Source of the DNA: Streptococcus panodentis
Lineage (GTDB): Bacteria; Bacillota; Bacilli; Lactobacillales; Streptococcaceae
Direction: 5' to 3'
Assembly: GCF_017884005.1 (NCBI RefSeq)
Contig: NZ_QFAY01000016.1
Coordinates: 14,436-67,761, forward strand
Length of the DNA: 53,326 nucleotides
The notes under the pieces were generated by a model. That model did not search any database and was not told the origin of the DNA. It saw only the letters and a program-made list of their open reading frames with translations. The translations under genes and the position numbers were made by a program. Each line of letters begins with the position of its first letter. Within the stretch, counting starts at the first letter, position 1. Below, in pieces: positions 1 to 9,299 of the stretch.

Positions 1-78
1 GACCATTGCATCGGCTGCTTCAATCGCGCCGACCAGTCCTTTTGTTTCTACCATTCCTAATGCATTTGCGTTTGCCAT
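1..78 (-). CDS. BMC-H shell protein, second EutM-like copy (partial, cut by window edge)
   Basis: Only the first 26 codons are inside the window, starting [15 protein letters not shown], the start of a bacterial microcompartment hexamer-type (BMC-H) shell protein. The start at 78 has a good ribosome binding site (GGAGGAAAG on the minus strand). These 78 bases are identical to the first 78 bases of the neighbouring eutM gene at 338-415, so the two genes are tandem paralogues of recent origin or kept alike by gene conversion. The rest of the protein lies to the left, so its C-terminus and exact type are unknown. It should be co-transcribed with eutM, 55 bases upstream. Confidence 0.85.
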   Translation of the reverse strand, partial: MANANALGMVETKGLVGAIEAADAMV

Positions 79-133
79 AATTCTTTCCTCCAAAATGAAT
101 CGTTTATTCTTTAAATAACTTGCTTAAAATTTC

Positions 134-415
134 CTAGTCCTGCTGCGGCAGAATCACTTCAACTTCTGCGTGCGGACGCGGAATGACATGAACAGAAATC
201 AGCTCGCCGACATTTTCAGCAGCGGCTGCTCCGGCATCGGTCGCTGCCTTCACAGCGCCCACATCTCCGCGGACCATAACGGTTACCAAGCCGGCTCCGA
301 CTTGTTCCTTGCCGATTAATGTGACATTGGCCGCCTTGACCATTGCATCGGCTGCTTCAATCGCGCCGACCAGTCCTTTTGTTTCTACCATTCCTAATGC
401 ATTTGCGTTTGCCAT
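134..415 (-). CDS. eutM: EutM-like BMC-H microcompartment shell protein
   Basis: A 93-residue single-BMC-domain protein, the usual length for the hexameric shell protein that tiles the facets of the ethanolamine microcompartment. The central segment containing [20 protein letters not shown] and the later VHVIPRPH are classic EutM/PduA signatures. The start at 415 is preceded at good spacing by GGAGGATACA; an in-frame TTG 15 bases further upstream would place the Shine-Dalgarno inside the coding region, so it was rejected. It lies downstream of eutE in the same operon and is followed by a paralogue with an identical 5' end. Its C-terminus (VEVILPQQD) is short, with none of the extensions seen in some EutM proteins. 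Confidence 0.95.
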   Translation of the reverse strand: MANANALGMVETKGLVGAIEAADAMVKAANVTLIGKEQVGAGLVTVMVRGDVGAVKAATDAGAAAAENVGELISVHVIPRPHAEVEVILPQQD

Positions 416-447
416 GATTGTATCCTCCAATTATAAGTTTTTAATTT

Positions 448-1932
448 TTACGCTTTTATTTTTTCCAGTACCCGTTGGACCAGAAGATTGACCAGCTGAT
501 CTTCATCAGCCCTGTCTGCTGCCTGCTGCAGCTTAGGTTCTTCTTCCGCCATGTTTTCTGCCTTGCGCAGATCAGCCAGCTCGACTGTTCCATAGGCCAC
601 GCGGCGGATATTGAAGAGATTGAGCGGACTGACATTGTCAGAAGTCGCACTGCCGCCGACTGCACCGCACCCCAGAGTAAAGGCTGGGAAAAGACCCGTA
701 GTGGCTCCTACACCGCCCAGAGCTGCCGGCGTATTGATCAGCAGCCGGGAAACCGGTTTTTTCAGAGCAAATTCACGAATGATATTTTCATTCTGACTGT
801 GAATTGCCAGAGTGTGGCCAGCTCCTTCATGGTGCAGAATTTTGATGCTGAGCTCGCAGGCTTCCAGCCAGTCCTTGACAGTATAGAAGCCCAGAACCGG
901 CGCCAGTTTTTCCATGGAGTAAGGATATTGCTTGCCGACACCGCTTTCTTCGGCAATCAGCACTCTGGCATCCTCCGGTACATAGATACCGGCCAGCTGA
1001 CCGATGACCTGCGGTGTTTTTCCGACCATTTTCGGATTCATGGCCCCGCTCGGAAGGATGATGAAAGCGCCCAGTTTTTTAGCATCTTCTTCCGGAACAA
1101 AGTAAGCACCCTGTTTCTTAAATTCTGCTACGACGGTTTCTTTCATCTCTTCTTCAACGATAATGGACTGCTCAGAAGCACAAATCACACCGTTGTCAAA
1201 GGTCTTTGAATCAAGGATCTGCCGGACAGCCTTTGGAATATCGGCTGTTCTCTCGATGAAAGCCGGACCGTTTCCGGGACCGACACCGATAGCCGGCGTA
1301 CCGGATGAATAGGCTGCCTTAACCATGGCATTGCCGCCGGTGGCTAGGATCAGGTTGGTATCCTTATGCCGCATCAGTTCGTTAGTGGCCTGGATTGATA
1401 CCCGGTGAATCACTCCGACAGCCCCTTCCGGACAGCCGGCTGACTTGGCAGCCCGATTGATAACATCCACCGTTTCCTCAATGCTCTTAAGAGCATTTGG
1501 GTGAGGGGAGAAGACGATACTGTTTCCGGCCTTGAGAGCAATCAGGGCCTTATACATAACCGTTGAGGTTGGATTGGTAGAAGGAATGAGGCCAGCGATA
1601 ACGCCGACAGGCACACCGACTTCCATGACCTTCTTTTCCTTGTCTTCCCGCAGGATACCCACGGTCCGCATATCCTTGATTTCTTCCAGAATCCCCTTGG
1701 AAGCCAGAGCATTTTTCAGTACCTTGTCTTCCCAGCGGCCGAAGCCCGTTTCCTTGGCGGCCATCTTCGCCAGCCGCTCGCGTTCGTCATAACAGGCCTT
1801 GGCCACCACTTTTACAATCGTATCAATCTGTTCCTGACTCATCTGCGCCAATTCCTGCTGCGCTTTCTTAGCAGCGCGGATCAAATGGCGCACTTCCTGA
1901 ATCGATACCAAATCTTTATCTTCTAAATACAT
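448..1932 (-). CDS. eutE: CoA-acylating acetaldehyde dehydrogenase EutE
   Basis: Oxidises acetaldehyde from ethanolamine ammonia-lyase to acetyl-CoA with NAD and CoA inside the microcompartment. The 494-residue protein has the aldehyde dehydrogenase fold, with the nucleotide-binding segment [18 protein letters not shown] and catalytic Cys near residue 251 in [12 protein letters not shown]. The start at 1932 (MYLEDKDL) is chosen because AGGAG lies 9 bases upstream; an in-frame TTG two codons earlier is too close to that site. The N-terminus is a helix-forming segment. After the catalytic domain comes an acidic/Gln linker and then an amphipathic helix ([19 protein letters not shown]), about 25 residues more than typical enterobacterial EutE. 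That tail resembles a microcompartment encapsulation peptide. The gene starts 6 bases after the stop of the upstream shell gene, so translation is probably coupled. Confidence 0.95.
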   Translation of the reverse strand: MYLEDKDLVSIQEVRHLIRAAKKAQQELAQMSQEQIDTIVKVVAKACYDERERLAKMAAKETGFGRWEDKVLKNALASKGILEEIKDMRTVGILREDKEKKVMEVGVPVGVIAGLIPSTNPTSTVMYKALIALKAGNSIVFSPHPNALKSIEETVDVINRAAKSAGCPEGAVGVIHRVSIQATNELMRHKDTNLILATGGNAMVKAAYSSGTPAIGVGPGNGPAFIERTADIPKAVRQILDSKTFDNGVICASEQSIIVEEEMKETVVAEFKKQGAYFVPEEDAKKLGAFIILPSGAMNPKMVGKTPQVIGQLAGIYVPEDARVLIAEESGVGKQYPYSMEKLAPVLGFYTVKDWLEACELSIKILHHEGAGHTLAIHSQNENIIREFALKKPVSRLLINTPAALGGVGATTGLFPAFTLGCGAVGGSATSDNVSPLNLFNIRRVAYGTVELADLRKAENMAEEEPKLQQAADRADEDQLVNLLVQRVLEKIKA

Positions 1933-1938
1933 CCGCAA

Positions 1939-2502
1939 TTACTCCTTTCCTAACACTTCCATCAAGGCCTGAATCAAGACTTTCTTGTTGGCAAACTTAA
2001 TCTCTTTCTTGCTGAGACCAATCTCTTTCTGACGGTAGGCAAGGCTGCGTAATTCGACAACTTTTAAGGTTTCAAGTTCTTCTCTGGCGTATTTCCTTGT
2101 CTCTCCTTCAAATTCTTCTGCTGATTCAGCCGGACCTTCCTCTGGAAATTTGGGCTGATTTTCATTTTGTTCTGACGGGGCCGTATCGGCTGCGGCTTTT
2201 ACAGCTGCAGCTGCTGCCTTGCTGTTTCTCTTTGGCACAAAGAGAAGATCGGTCTGCTGATCCAGCCGGGAAATGACATGGCTGGCCAGATAATAAGGCT
2301 CATCCTGTACTAAGTCGACCGCTGCATCCACAGCCGAACGGACAGCACTGACATCGCCAATCAACTGTACGGTATTCAAACCGGATTTGACAGTTTCAAT
2401 ATTCAGCAATGACACATTGGCTGCCTTTAAAGCTGCATCCGCCGCAACCACAGCACCGAGATAACCTTTTACTTCAATTAAACCTAGTGCTCTATTTGTC
2501 AT
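1939..2502 (-). CDS. BMC shell protein with C-terminal SAP-like domain (EutK-like)
   Basis: A 187-residue protein with two parts. Residues 1-95 are a BMC domain (RALGLIEVKGYLGAVVAADA at the start). After an alanine-rich and acidic linker (about 96-142), residues 143-187 form a short domain (LETLKVVELRSLAYRQ then GLSKKEIKFANKKVLIQAL) that looks like a SAP/Rho-N-type helix-extended-loop-helix, a fold often used to bind nucleic acid. Enterobacterial EutK also has a BMC domain plus a C-terminal small helical domain, so EutK-like is a fair description, but the tails are not obviously homologous. It lies between eutL and eutE in the operon. It is probably a minor shell component; the function of the tail is not known. 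Confidence 0.88.
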   Translation of the reverse strand: MTNRALGLIEVKGYLGAVVAADAALKAANVSLLNIETVKSGLNTVQLIGDVSAVRSAVDAAVDLVQDEPYYLASHVISRLDQQTDLLFVPKRNSKAAAAAVKAAADTAPSEQNENQPKFPEEGPAESAEEFEGETRKYAREELETLKVVELRSLAYRQKEIGLSKKEIKFANKKVLIQALMEVLGKE

Positions 2503-2517
2503 TTAATCAACCCCTAC

Positions 2518-3171
2518 TCAATAATTTTTGGGATCATTCGCTACGGCAATGACCGCATTCGCAAAGGCATCACAGGCAGCACGGCAGGCTGACTGAGAGC
2601 CGACCAAGAGACCGCCGGCAAAGTTGGTTTCACTAGGCGGTCCGTAAAAGGCTCCCACCGCCACATCAGCTGCTTTCAGCGCCGCATCAAGCGCCACCAT
2701 AGCTTCTGCCGGAGGGGCAATCAAGTAAGCGATCGCCGTTCCCTCTTCAGCATTGGCTCCCTCAGACAGGTAGGAGCCCGCCCGGGAAATGCAGTGGGCA
2801 AAGTAAGGAATGCTGTCATCATCATTGGCACTGTAGAAGCTGGCTCCATTTTCGATTTCATAAACAGCCACATCCAGCCCGCTGCGGACTTCTTCCGGAT
2901 TGGGGCCGGCTAAAATACCGATGACCTCTCCCGCTAGTTTTGTTGAGGCATTGCCGGCACCGGCATACATACTGCGGGCGTAGACCACTTCCACATCAGC
3001 CGCCTTGGTCGCCTCATCCAGAGCCACATAGGTCACATCATCGCAGTCAGATGTGACGATGCCCAGGCTCCTGTGATAAGGCTTGAGTTCCAAAGAAGCT
3101 GCCAAACCGGCATCTACATTGGGAATCAGCAGGGCACTGAGTACATTTGCGCCTAATCGTTCATTTTTCAA
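2518..3171 (-). CDS. eutL: EutL, tandem-BMC (trimeric) shell protein
   Basis: EutL forms pseudohexameric trimers with a gated central pore in the shell. The 217-residue product has two BMC-like halves, with ELKPYHRSLGIVTSDCDDVT in the first and PPSETNFAGGLLVGSQSACRAA in the second, both characteristic of EutL. The start is placed at a TTG at 3171 (MKNERLGANVLS) because AGGAGGT lies about 8 bases upstream of it; a GTG two codons earlier overlaps that binding site almost directly. The gene follows eutC by 15 bases and precedes the SAP-tailed shell protein by 15 bases, so it is a tightly packed member of the eutA-to-eutM operon. Confidence 0.95.
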   Translation of the reverse strand: MKNERLGANVLSALLIPNVDAGLAASLELKPYHRSLGIVTSDCDDVTYVALDEATKAADVEVVYARSMYAGAGNASTKLAGEVIGILAGPNPEEVRSGLDVAVYEIENGASFYSANDDDSIPYFAHCISRAGSYLSEGANAEEGTAIAYLIAPPAEAMVALDAALKAADVAVGAFYGPPSETNFAGGLLVGSQSACRAACDAFANAVIAVANDPKNY

Positions 3172-3186
3172 AGCCACTACCTCCTA

Positions 3187-4101
3187 TTATTTCAAATCAA
3201 TTCCTGACTTCTTATTATCAAGAATCTTCTTAATGATTTCTGCTACATAGGCTCCTGCCTCAACGGCCGGTGTACCGCCCTTGTGAATATTGGAAACGAC
3301 CGTCCGCTTGGCTTCCGGCATGCCGACTGTCGGCTTATAGGCCAGATAGGCACTCATGGACTCAGCCGTCACCAGACCGGGACGTTCGCCGACCAGCATA
3401 CAGATGACTTCCGCTCCGGTCAGCTCAGCGATTTGGTCCATAGCAGCCACCCGGGCATGCTTGATAAAGAGCACTTCATCAAAGTCCAGACCAAACATCT
3501 TGAGACCCTGTTTCAGAGCCGGCAGAAAATCCTTGACATTGGCCTCGATTGCTGAAGAACTGAGACCGTCTCCGACCACAATCTGCACTTTAGGATTGTG
3601 CTTGCAGTTTTCCTTGATAAAGGCCTGCTGCTCTGGGGAGAAGATTCGGCCCAAATCCGGCCGGGTCAGGTATTCATCCTTGCTTTCAGCCATGGTCTGA
3701 ACCGGAATGAAGCCCATTTCCTTGACAAAATCATCAGAAACATAGGAGAAAACCGCATCCTGAGCAGCCGCATGGTCCGCTCGGAAACGCAGGACAGACT
3801 GAGTTTTATAGCGATTGCCTGCCCGCCACAGGCCCAGCCGGGCCGGAGTGAATTTCTTAATCTTCCGATAAGCTTCCTCGTTGATAGCATGGGGAAGCAG
3901 GAACTGCTCCTGAATGTCTACTTCGGTAATATCCGGAATAACCCCATCCTCAATGACTGAGGAGTCCTGTTTGACCTCTGCCTGCAGAGAACCTGCCGGT
4001 TCTGTCCCCTGCGCTGGGGCCGCTGCCGGCTCAGCAGCCTGGTCGCCGCTCATTTCATTGAGCAATGAGCGAATCATTTCTTTTAATTGCAATTCATCCA
4101 C
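3187..4101 (-). CDS. eutC: Ethanolamine ammonia-lyase small subunit EutC
   Basis: The small subunit of adenosylcobalamin-dependent ethanolamine ammonia-lyase, which with EutB converts ethanolamine to acetaldehyde and ammonia. At 304 residues it is close to the family norm. The N-terminal [19 protein letters not shown] is an amphipathic helix followed by an Ala/Pro/Gln-rich linker (to about residue 45), the layout of a microcompartment targeting peptide. The core contains [12 protein letters not shown] and LVGERPGL, typical of the EutC cobalamin-binding fold. The start is a GTG at 4101 with AGGAGGAT 9 bases upstream. It follows eutB by 16 bases. Confidence 0.96.
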   Translation of the reverse strand: MDELQLKEMIRSLLNEMSGDQAAEPAAAPAQGTEPAGSLQAEVKQDSSVIEDGVIPDITEVDIQEQFLLPHAINEEAYRKIKKFTPARLGLWRAGNRYKTQSVLRFRADHAAAQDAVFSYVSDDFVKEMGFIPVQTMAESKDEYLTRPDLGRIFSPEQQAFIKENCKHNPKVQIVVGDGLSSSAIEANVKDFLPALKQGLKMFGLDFDEVLFIKHARVAAMDQIAELTGAEVICMLVGERPGLVTAESMSAYLAYKPTVGMPEAKRTVVSNIHKGGTPAVEAGAYVAEIIKKILDNKKSGIDLK

Positions 4102-4117
4102 AATGACATCCTCCTTA

Positions 4118-5488
4118 CTAATTTGATTTCATAAATACAGAACCGTCGCCGCCGATTTCTGTCAAATGGCCGTCTTTCATCAGGCCCATCTTTTCCATCC
4201 ACTCTTCAAATTCCTTAATCGGACGTTTATTGAGCAAATCACGCATGGTAGCCGTTTCGTGATAACCGGTCGTCTGATAGTTGAGCATGATGTCATCGCC
4301 GTGAGGAATAGCCATGATGTAGTTGACATTGGCAGCTCCAAGGAGAACCAAGAGATTTTCTGCATCATTTTGATCAGCCTTCATGTGGTTGGTGTAGCAG
4401 ATATCACAGCCCATGGAAATACCGGTCAGTTTGCCCATGAAGTGGTCCTCCAGACCAGCCCGGATGACCTGCTTGGAGTCATAGAGATATTCCGGTCCGA
4501 TAAAGCCGACGACCGTATTGACCAAGAATGGGTCAAAGCGTTTGGCAAAACCATAGCAGCGGGCTTCCATCGTCACTTGGTCTGCTCCATGGTGAGCATC
4601 AGATGAAAGTTCAGAACCTTGACCGGTTTCAAAGTACATGACATTCGGTCCGGCCGCTGTACCGACCTTGAGGGCTGTGTCCCACGCTTCCTGAATTGTT
4701 GCCGCATTAAAGCCAAAAGCTTCATTCCCTTTTTCCGATCCGGCGATAGACTGGAAGACCAAGCCGGTCGGCGCTCCCTGATTCATGGCTTCAATCTGAG
4801 TGGTAACATGGGCCAGTACACAGTGCTGGGTCGGAATCTTATATTCTTCAATAAAGTCATTGAATTTATGGAGAATCCGCTTGACACTTTCTACCGAATC
4901 ATCTACCGGATTGAGCCCCAGAAGAGCGTCCCCGCAGCCATAGGCGAAGCCTTCCATGGTCGAAGCCATGATACCGTCAGGATCGTCTGTGGTATGGTTG
5001 GGCTGGAGACGGGATGAGAAGGTTCCGGGCATACCGATGGTGGTATTGGCATGTTTGGTAATGACAATCTTATTGGCCGCCACAATCAAGTCCAGATTGG
5101 TCATGAGCTTGGCTACAGCAGCGACCATTTCAGAAGTCAGTCCGCGGGAAATCCACTGAATATCCACATTTTGGGTCTTATTGTCCAAAATCCATTCCCG
5201 CAGTTCTTCTACGGTCCAGTTTTTAATCTTTTCATAGGTCCGCAGATTGACATCGTCAATGATAATCCGGGTCACCTCATCTTTTTCATAGGGGACCACC
5301 GGATTATTGAACAAATCGGACAGCTTGAGCTGGGCCAGCACGACCTTGGCTGCCACCCGCTCTTCTGCGGATTCAGCAGCAACGCCGGCCAGCTGGTCAC
5401 CGGATTTGTATTCATTGGCCTTGGCCAGAACTTCTTTTACGGATTTAAATTCATAAAGCCGGCCAAATAATTTTGTTTTCAAAATCAT
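4118..5488 (-). CDS. eutB: Ethanolamine ammonia-lyase large subunit EutB
   Basis: The 456-residue TIM-barrel catalytic subunit of ethanolamine ammonia-lyase. Recognisable segments include [39 protein letters not shown] and [19 protein letters not shown], the substrate- and cobalamin-site regions of the family. The start is set at 5488 (MILKTKLFG), preceded by AAGGAGGAAGG; a longer frame begins within the Shine-Dalgarno region and overlaps eutA. Its ribosome binding site abuts the eutA stop codon. The gene sits between the reactivase eutA and eutC, as in other Firmicute eut operons. Confidence 0.97.
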   Translation of the reverse strand: MILKTKLFGRLYEFKSVKEVLAKANEYKSGDQLAGVAAESAEERVAAKVVLAQLKLSDLFNNPVVPYEKDEVTRIIIDDVNLRTYEKIKNWTVEELREWILDNKTQNVDIQWISRGLTSEMVAAVAKLMTNLDLIVAANKIVITKHANTTIGMPGTFSSRLQPNHTTDDPDGIMASTMEGFAYGCGDALLGLNPVDDSVESVKRILHKFNDFIEEYKIPTQHCVLAHVTTQIEAMNQGAPTGLVFQSIAGSEKGNEAFGFNAATIQEAWDTALKVGTAAGPNVMYFETGQGSELSSDAHHGADQVTMEARCYGFAKRFDPFLVNTVVGFIGPEYLYDSKQVIRAGLEDHFMGKLTGISMGCDICYTNHMKADQNDAENLLVLLGAANVNYIMAIPHGDDIMLNYQTTGYHETATMRDLLNKRPIKEFEEWMEKMGLMKDGHLTEIGGDGSVFMKSN

Positions 5489-5508
5489 TGATTCCTTCCT
5501 CCTTTGTA

Positions 5509-6942
5509 TCAATTAAACACCAATGTTTTGACGACAATCGGCAGGACAGAGCCCTCAATCACCGGATTGCCGATGTCAATATAGTCTCCATTTTGAACAT
5601 CCACCGAGTCAATGCAGACGAAAGGATAGCCCTCTGGCAGCTGGGAGAACAGACACTGGCCCAAAACCTTGGCCATATCTTCTCTGACGACAACCAGAAG
5701 CGGGATTTTCTTGTCGATGCTTTCCTTCATGCCGCCGACAATGGCTTCAGCATATTCCAGAACACGGGCGAAGCTAGGGCTCTTTTCTCCATTGATAGCC
5801 AAAGCCACCTGCTGGACTTCATTTTCCAAAGTAAACCAGCCCACCTTATCCCTGATGATCTGCTGCAGCCCTTCCCTGCCTTCCAGCTCATCCGAAGCAG
5901 CCAGCTTGAGCACCGGGATGTTCTTGATTGGCAGAATGTCTGAAATGTAGGTAATGGTGCTGCCGCTGACATCGGTCGTGTGACTGCCGGCACCGACAAC
6001 GGTGGCCCGAATGGTCTCGGCCGGCTGAATAACCTTCTTTTGCTGGAAAATCTTTGACTGCCTAATCGCCCGGCCCAGCAGGATACCGATGTCGCCGTAG
6101 CGAAAATCATCATCCGCAGCAGTGTCAGCATAGATCCCATCAGCCACTCCGCCTGAGAAAGAGACGCAGCGCAGCTCATAGCCGAGCTTGAGACCGTGAT
6201 TGGTCTGCAGCAGTTCGTAGTAGGGATTGGGATGGTCAATGCCTAGAGACTGCTCTAATACGGAGACCATTTCCTGAATCAGCCTGTCCAGATCAGCCCG
6301 ATTGACTGTCTGGCCGACCGCCAGCTGCAGGTTCTTGTCTGCAATAATGGTCTGGAGTTTGGGGGCAATATAGCTAATCCGCTGGCTTTGCGGATCCAGC
6401 CTAATCAGCCGGCCTCCGATATCAAAGCAGCCCGTATCCACCACATCTCCCTCCCGGAAGACTGCCAAGTTGGAAGTCCCGCCGCCAATATCAATATTGA
6501 CCACCGAAGTATGGTGTTCCTGAGAATACTGATGGCTGCAGGCCCCCTTGCCGGCAATGATGCTCTCAAGATCCGGACCGGCCGTCGCAACGACGAAGTC
6601 CCCGGCATAGCCGCTCAGAGCCTCAATCACCTGGCTGGCATTCTCCTTTCGAGCTGTTTCACCAGTAATGATGACCGCTCCCATTTGAATATCTTTCTTC
6701 TGGATGCCAGCCTTGGCGTATTCATTCAGCACGAACTGTTTGATCTTCTCCACTTCAATCAAAAGCTGATCTGAAATTGGTGTAAAAATAATATCGCTTT
6801 TATACAGAACTTTCTTGTCTGTAATATAGACACGAGGAATAGTAAACACAGATGCGATATTCTCAATGGTCAGCTCGGACAGGATCAGCTGTGTAGTCGC
6901 TGTCCCGATATCCAGCCCCACACTCAAAATTCTATCTGACAT
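5509..6942 (-). CDS. eutA: Ethanolamine ammonia-lyase reactivating factor EutA
   Basis: EutA releases damaged cobalamin from ethanolamine ammonia-lyase so that fresh adenosylcobalamin can bind. The 477-residue protein has actin-like ATPase phosphate-binding motifs: GLDIGTATTQ near the N-terminus and NIDIGGGTSNLAVF in the second half. The start at 6942 (MSDRILSVG) has GGAGG nearby; the longer frame reads back through the leader terminator and is rejected. The gene has its own leader with two EutV-type hairpins and an intrinsic terminator whose U-tract runs straight into the ribosome binding site, so its expression and that of the downstream eutBCL-eutE-eutM genes should depend on antitermination by EutV. 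Confidence 0.96.
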   Translation of the reverse strand: MSDRILSVGLDIGTATTQLILSELTIENIASVFTIPRVYITDKKVLYKSDIIFTPISDQLLIEVEKIKQFVLNEYAKAGIQKKDIQMGAVIITGETARKENASQVIEALSGYAGDFVVATAGPDLESIIAGKGACSHQYSQEHHTSVVNIDIGGGTSNLAVFREGDVVDTGCFDIGGRLIRLDPQSQRISYIAPKLQTIIADKNLQLAVGQTVNRADLDRLIQEMVSVLEQSLGIDHPNPYYELLQTNHGLKLGYELRCVSFSGGVADGIYADTAADDDFRYGDIGILLGRAIRQSKIFQQKKVIQPAETIRATVVGAGSHTTDVSGSTITYISDILPIKNIPVLKLAASDELEGREGLQQIIRDKVGWFTLENEVQQVALAINGEKSPSFARVLEYAEAIVGGMKESIDKKIPLLVVVREDMAKVLGQCLFSQLPEGYPFVCIDSVDVQNGDYIDIGNPVIEGSVLPIVVKTLVFN

Positions 6943-6955
6943 ACTAAATACCTCC

Positions 6956-7016
6956 AAAAAAAAGACGCTCAAAGCCATGCAAACAAAAGTGAATTCATTT
7001 GCATTCTTCAAGCGTC
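6956..7016 (-). terminator. Leader terminator (attenuator) of eutA
   Basis: On the minus strand GACGCTTGAAGAATGCAAA pairs with TTTGCATGGCTTTGAGCGTC, with one small asymmetry, and is followed by eight U residues that run directly into the GGAGG of eutA. The 5' arm overlaps the 3' side of the second EutV hairpin (7010-7023), so forming that hairpin would block the terminator. Confidence 0.88.
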
Positions 7017-7047
7017 ATTGCTTTTTCGACTGACATCATTGTTAGTC
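7010..7047 (-). promoter_or_regulatory. EutV dual-hairpin antitermination site (P1/P2) upstream of eutA
   Basis: P1 at 7028-7047 is a 7-bp stem with one mismatch closing a hexaloop AATGAT. P2 at 7010-7023 is AAGC/GCTT closing the hexaloop AATGAC. Both loops have A in position 1 and G in position 4, the feature recognised by the ANTAR domain of EutV in Enterococcus faecalis. They are separated by 4 bases, and P2 overlaps the terminator 5' arm. The P2 sequence closely follows the AGCAANGRRGCU-type motif known for eut leaders. Confidence 0.85.
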
Positions 7048-7061
7048 TGTAACTATCTTAT

Positions 7062-8501
7062 TTATTGTTTAAATCGAATGGTTGTTACCGTCCCAGTATC
7101 ATCCGACTGGATGGATAACCTGCCTAATAGCTTGCTCTGAACAAAGCGATCAACCAAGAGCAGGCCCAAATGGTCGTCAAAGGATTGATCTGCCTTGTAA
7201 CCGCTGCCATTATCACTTACTTTTAAATTGATTATATCATTTTTAAGTCCGACCTGCAAATGAATCTGCGGTTTTTTAACAGCCATCTTGTCCTTAAAGG
7301 CATGTTCATAGCTATTCTGCAGCAGTTCATTGACAATCAGGGCCAGTGATGTGGCCCGGCTGCTGTCTAAGCAGATGTCAGGCTCCAAACTATAGGTCAG
7401 TGCACTGTCCAAATGGCCGGAAAAACAGCGCTGAACATTTTCAATAACCTTTTCCAGCAGCTGCTCTATCTGGATGCTGTCGTCCTGCTGAGAGGACAGC
7501 AGCTCGTGTGTCGCTGCGATGGAGAGCACACGGTTCATACTATCGCTTAAGGCTTTTTTGGTCGCAGCTCCCGGGCTCTGCTGAGCCTGCAGCCGCAGCA
7601 AGGACACAACAGTCTGTAAGTTGTTTTTAACCCGATGGTTCATTTCACGAATGGTCGCCGTATGGCTGAGAAGCTGCACTTCCTTTTCCTTGACATCCGT
7701 TATATCCTTGCAGATCATGACCAGATTGCCGTTCTCAGGCAGCAGATAGCGCTTAACTGAAAAACAGTAGGCACCGTAATGAACCTCGACTTGATGAGGG
7801 TTTTCTTTGGGCGCTTCCCCGCCCTTTTGCCAAATCTCCTCAAAAGGCAGGCTGTCTAAAACCAGATTGCTGTAGTGCATACCCTCGATGGAGTCCATAT
7901 AGCCCAGCTTATTGCGGTAGGCTTCAGCTGCCGCCTGATTGAAATACATCAGATAGCCGGCCCGGTCAAAGATCAGAAAAACTTCATCAATATAATCAAA
8001 AAGGGCCAGTTCTTTCTGTTCAACGCTTGCAGCAGCGTTCCTTCGCTCAGAGACTGCTGCACGCTCCTGCTCCAAAGAAAAGTGAGCAGGCAGGCTCTGC
8101 GGAGCATTCCTTTCGATAATCAGAGTTCCGATGACCCGGTCTTGCCTTAAAATAGGAAAAACCGTTTGGTGGATGGCCAATCCCTCCTGTGACAAGGCGG
8201 TTAAGCCGATTGAAGGTGCACCCGTTTCCAGAGTGCGAATCACGCCCGGCTCATTTTCCAGATAGGCCATGGCACCCACTACCGAATTTTCATAGAGGCT
8301 TTGATTGCTCTCAGGCTTCTTATGAAAAATGACAATTGCGTGCTCTGAATAGATGTTCTTTACGTCAATAAAGACATCTTCATTGGCATAAGAAGAACTC
8401 TTCAGCAGCTCATCAGCCTGCCGCACAAGATACTCAATATCAGCTTCATCTAAATTGGTCTGTTCCTGACAAAGCTGCTTTATCTTATCTTTATACTTCA
8501 T
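7062..8501 (-). CDS. eutW: EutW ethanolamine-sensing histidine kinase
   Basis: A 479-residue soluble kinase with no membrane segments, which fits sensing of cytoplasmic ethanolamine. The N-terminal half carries a GAF-like sensor region and a PAS-like region (about 165-270). The dimerisation helix has REMNHRVKNNLQT with the phospho-acceptor His near residue 289 (HisKA_2 class), followed by a HATPase domain with the N-box NELLQNSYEHAF and the G-box DNGSGYK. It phosphorylates EutV, encoded immediately upstream; the eutV stop and eutW start overlap as ATGA (8498-8501), so translation is coupled. Confidence 0.93.
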   Translation of the reverse strand: MKYKDKIKQLCQEQTNLDEADIEYLVRQADELLKSSSYANEDVFIDVKNIYSEHAIVIFHKKPESNQSLYENSVVGAMAYLENEPGVIRTLETGAPSIGLTALSQEGLAIHQTVFPILRQDRVIGTLIIERNAPQSLPAHFSLEQERAAVSERRNAAASVEQKELALFDYIDEVFLIFDRAGYLMYFNQAAAEAYRNKLGYMDSIEGMHYSNLVLDSLPFEEIWQKGGEAPKENPHQVEVHYGAYCFSVKRYLLPENGNLVMICKDITDVKEKEVQLLSHTATIREMNHRVKNNLQTVVSLLRLQAQQSPGAATKKALSDSMNRVLSIAATHELLSSQQDDSIQIEQLLEKVIENVQRCFSGHLDSALTYSLEPDICLDSSRATSLALIVNELLQNSYEHAFKDKMAVKKPQIHLQVGLKNDIINLKVSDNGSGYKADQSFDDHLGLLLVDRFVQSKLLGRLSIQSDDTGTVTTIRFKQ

Positions 8502-9076
8502 GTCACATCATCTTGGAGCACCAATAATTTTGCAATTTCAATCATGGGCACCCTTTTCTGCATACTAATTGTCCGAATCCGCTTAAAAGCTTCCGGCTCA
8601 GATAAATGATCCCGGGCCATGAGCAGCCCCTTAGCCTTTTCAATGACAATGCGGTCGTCAATTTTTTTGGACAGCTTGACCATTTCATTGGACATCTGCT
8701 GCAGCTGACGGCCTTTTTCGATGCAGACTTCCACCATCGGAATCAATGATTTGGAGTCCAGCGGCTTGACCAGATAAGCACTGATGCCGTTTGCCTTAGC
8801 CTTTTGAACATAGTGCTCATCGCTGTAGGCTGACAGCAGAATGACACTGTAAGCCAAAGCGTCTTCCAGAATCTTTTTCCCAGCCGTCAGACCATCCAGC
8901 AGCGGCAGCTTAATATCCATCATGACCAAATCACAGCGATATTTCTGGCACAGATCAATGGCCTCAAAACCATCGGAAGCCTCGGCTACCACTTCATAGT
9001 CTGCTGCTTCTAAAATTCGTCGAATATCCAATCTCACAATCGGATCATCATCAACAATGAGTATTCTGCCCTTCAT
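8498..9076 (-). CDS. eutV: EutV response regulator with ANTAR RNA-binding output domain
   Basis: The 192-residue antiterminator partner of EutW. Residues 1-120 are a receiver with the phospho-accepting Asp54 in VMMDIKLP and the Lys of YLVKPLD. Residues about 130-190 are an ANTAR domain (IEKAKGLLMARDHLSEPEAF) that binds paired A1/G4 hexaloop hairpins in nascent RNA and prevents termination. The start at 9076 (MKGRILIVDDD) has a GAGGGGAA site; a longer frame adds 44 residues unlike any receiver and was dropped. No strong promoter is visible just upstream; the best -10 (TATAAA about 9107-9112) lies inside a repeat-like end, so transcription may come from the eutS promoter. Confidence 0.93.
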   Translation of the reverse strand: MKGRILIVDDDPIVRLDIRRILEAADYEVVAEASDGFEAIDLCQKYRCDLVMMDIKLPLLDGLTAGKKILEDALAYSVILLSAYSDEHYVQKAKANGISAYLVKPLDSKSLIPMVEVCIEKGRQLQQMSNEMVKLSKKIDDRIVIEKAKGLLMARDHLSEPEAFKRIRTISMQKRVPMIEIAKLLVLQDDVT

Positions 9077-9299
9077 ACTTCCCCTCAACAGTCTGATTGA
9101 TTTTTTATACTCTTTGAAAATCTCTTCAAACCACATCCGCTCCAACAGTTCATGTATGGAAAGGAGAGAGCGAGGCAGAGAGTGCAGACAGAGAGCAGTC
9201 TGCGTCAAACTGGTCCTGCTCTTTGATTTAGTCAGTTCCTTTTACTTTTATCGTCTTTCAGTTTGCTTTTAGTCGCCAAATGGTCTGGGGGAGTAAAAA

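Noticed and set aside
475..1209. Long open frame opposite eutE
   Set aside because: Mirror of eutE codon structure; no promoter or ribosome binding site, and the protein has no recognisable features.
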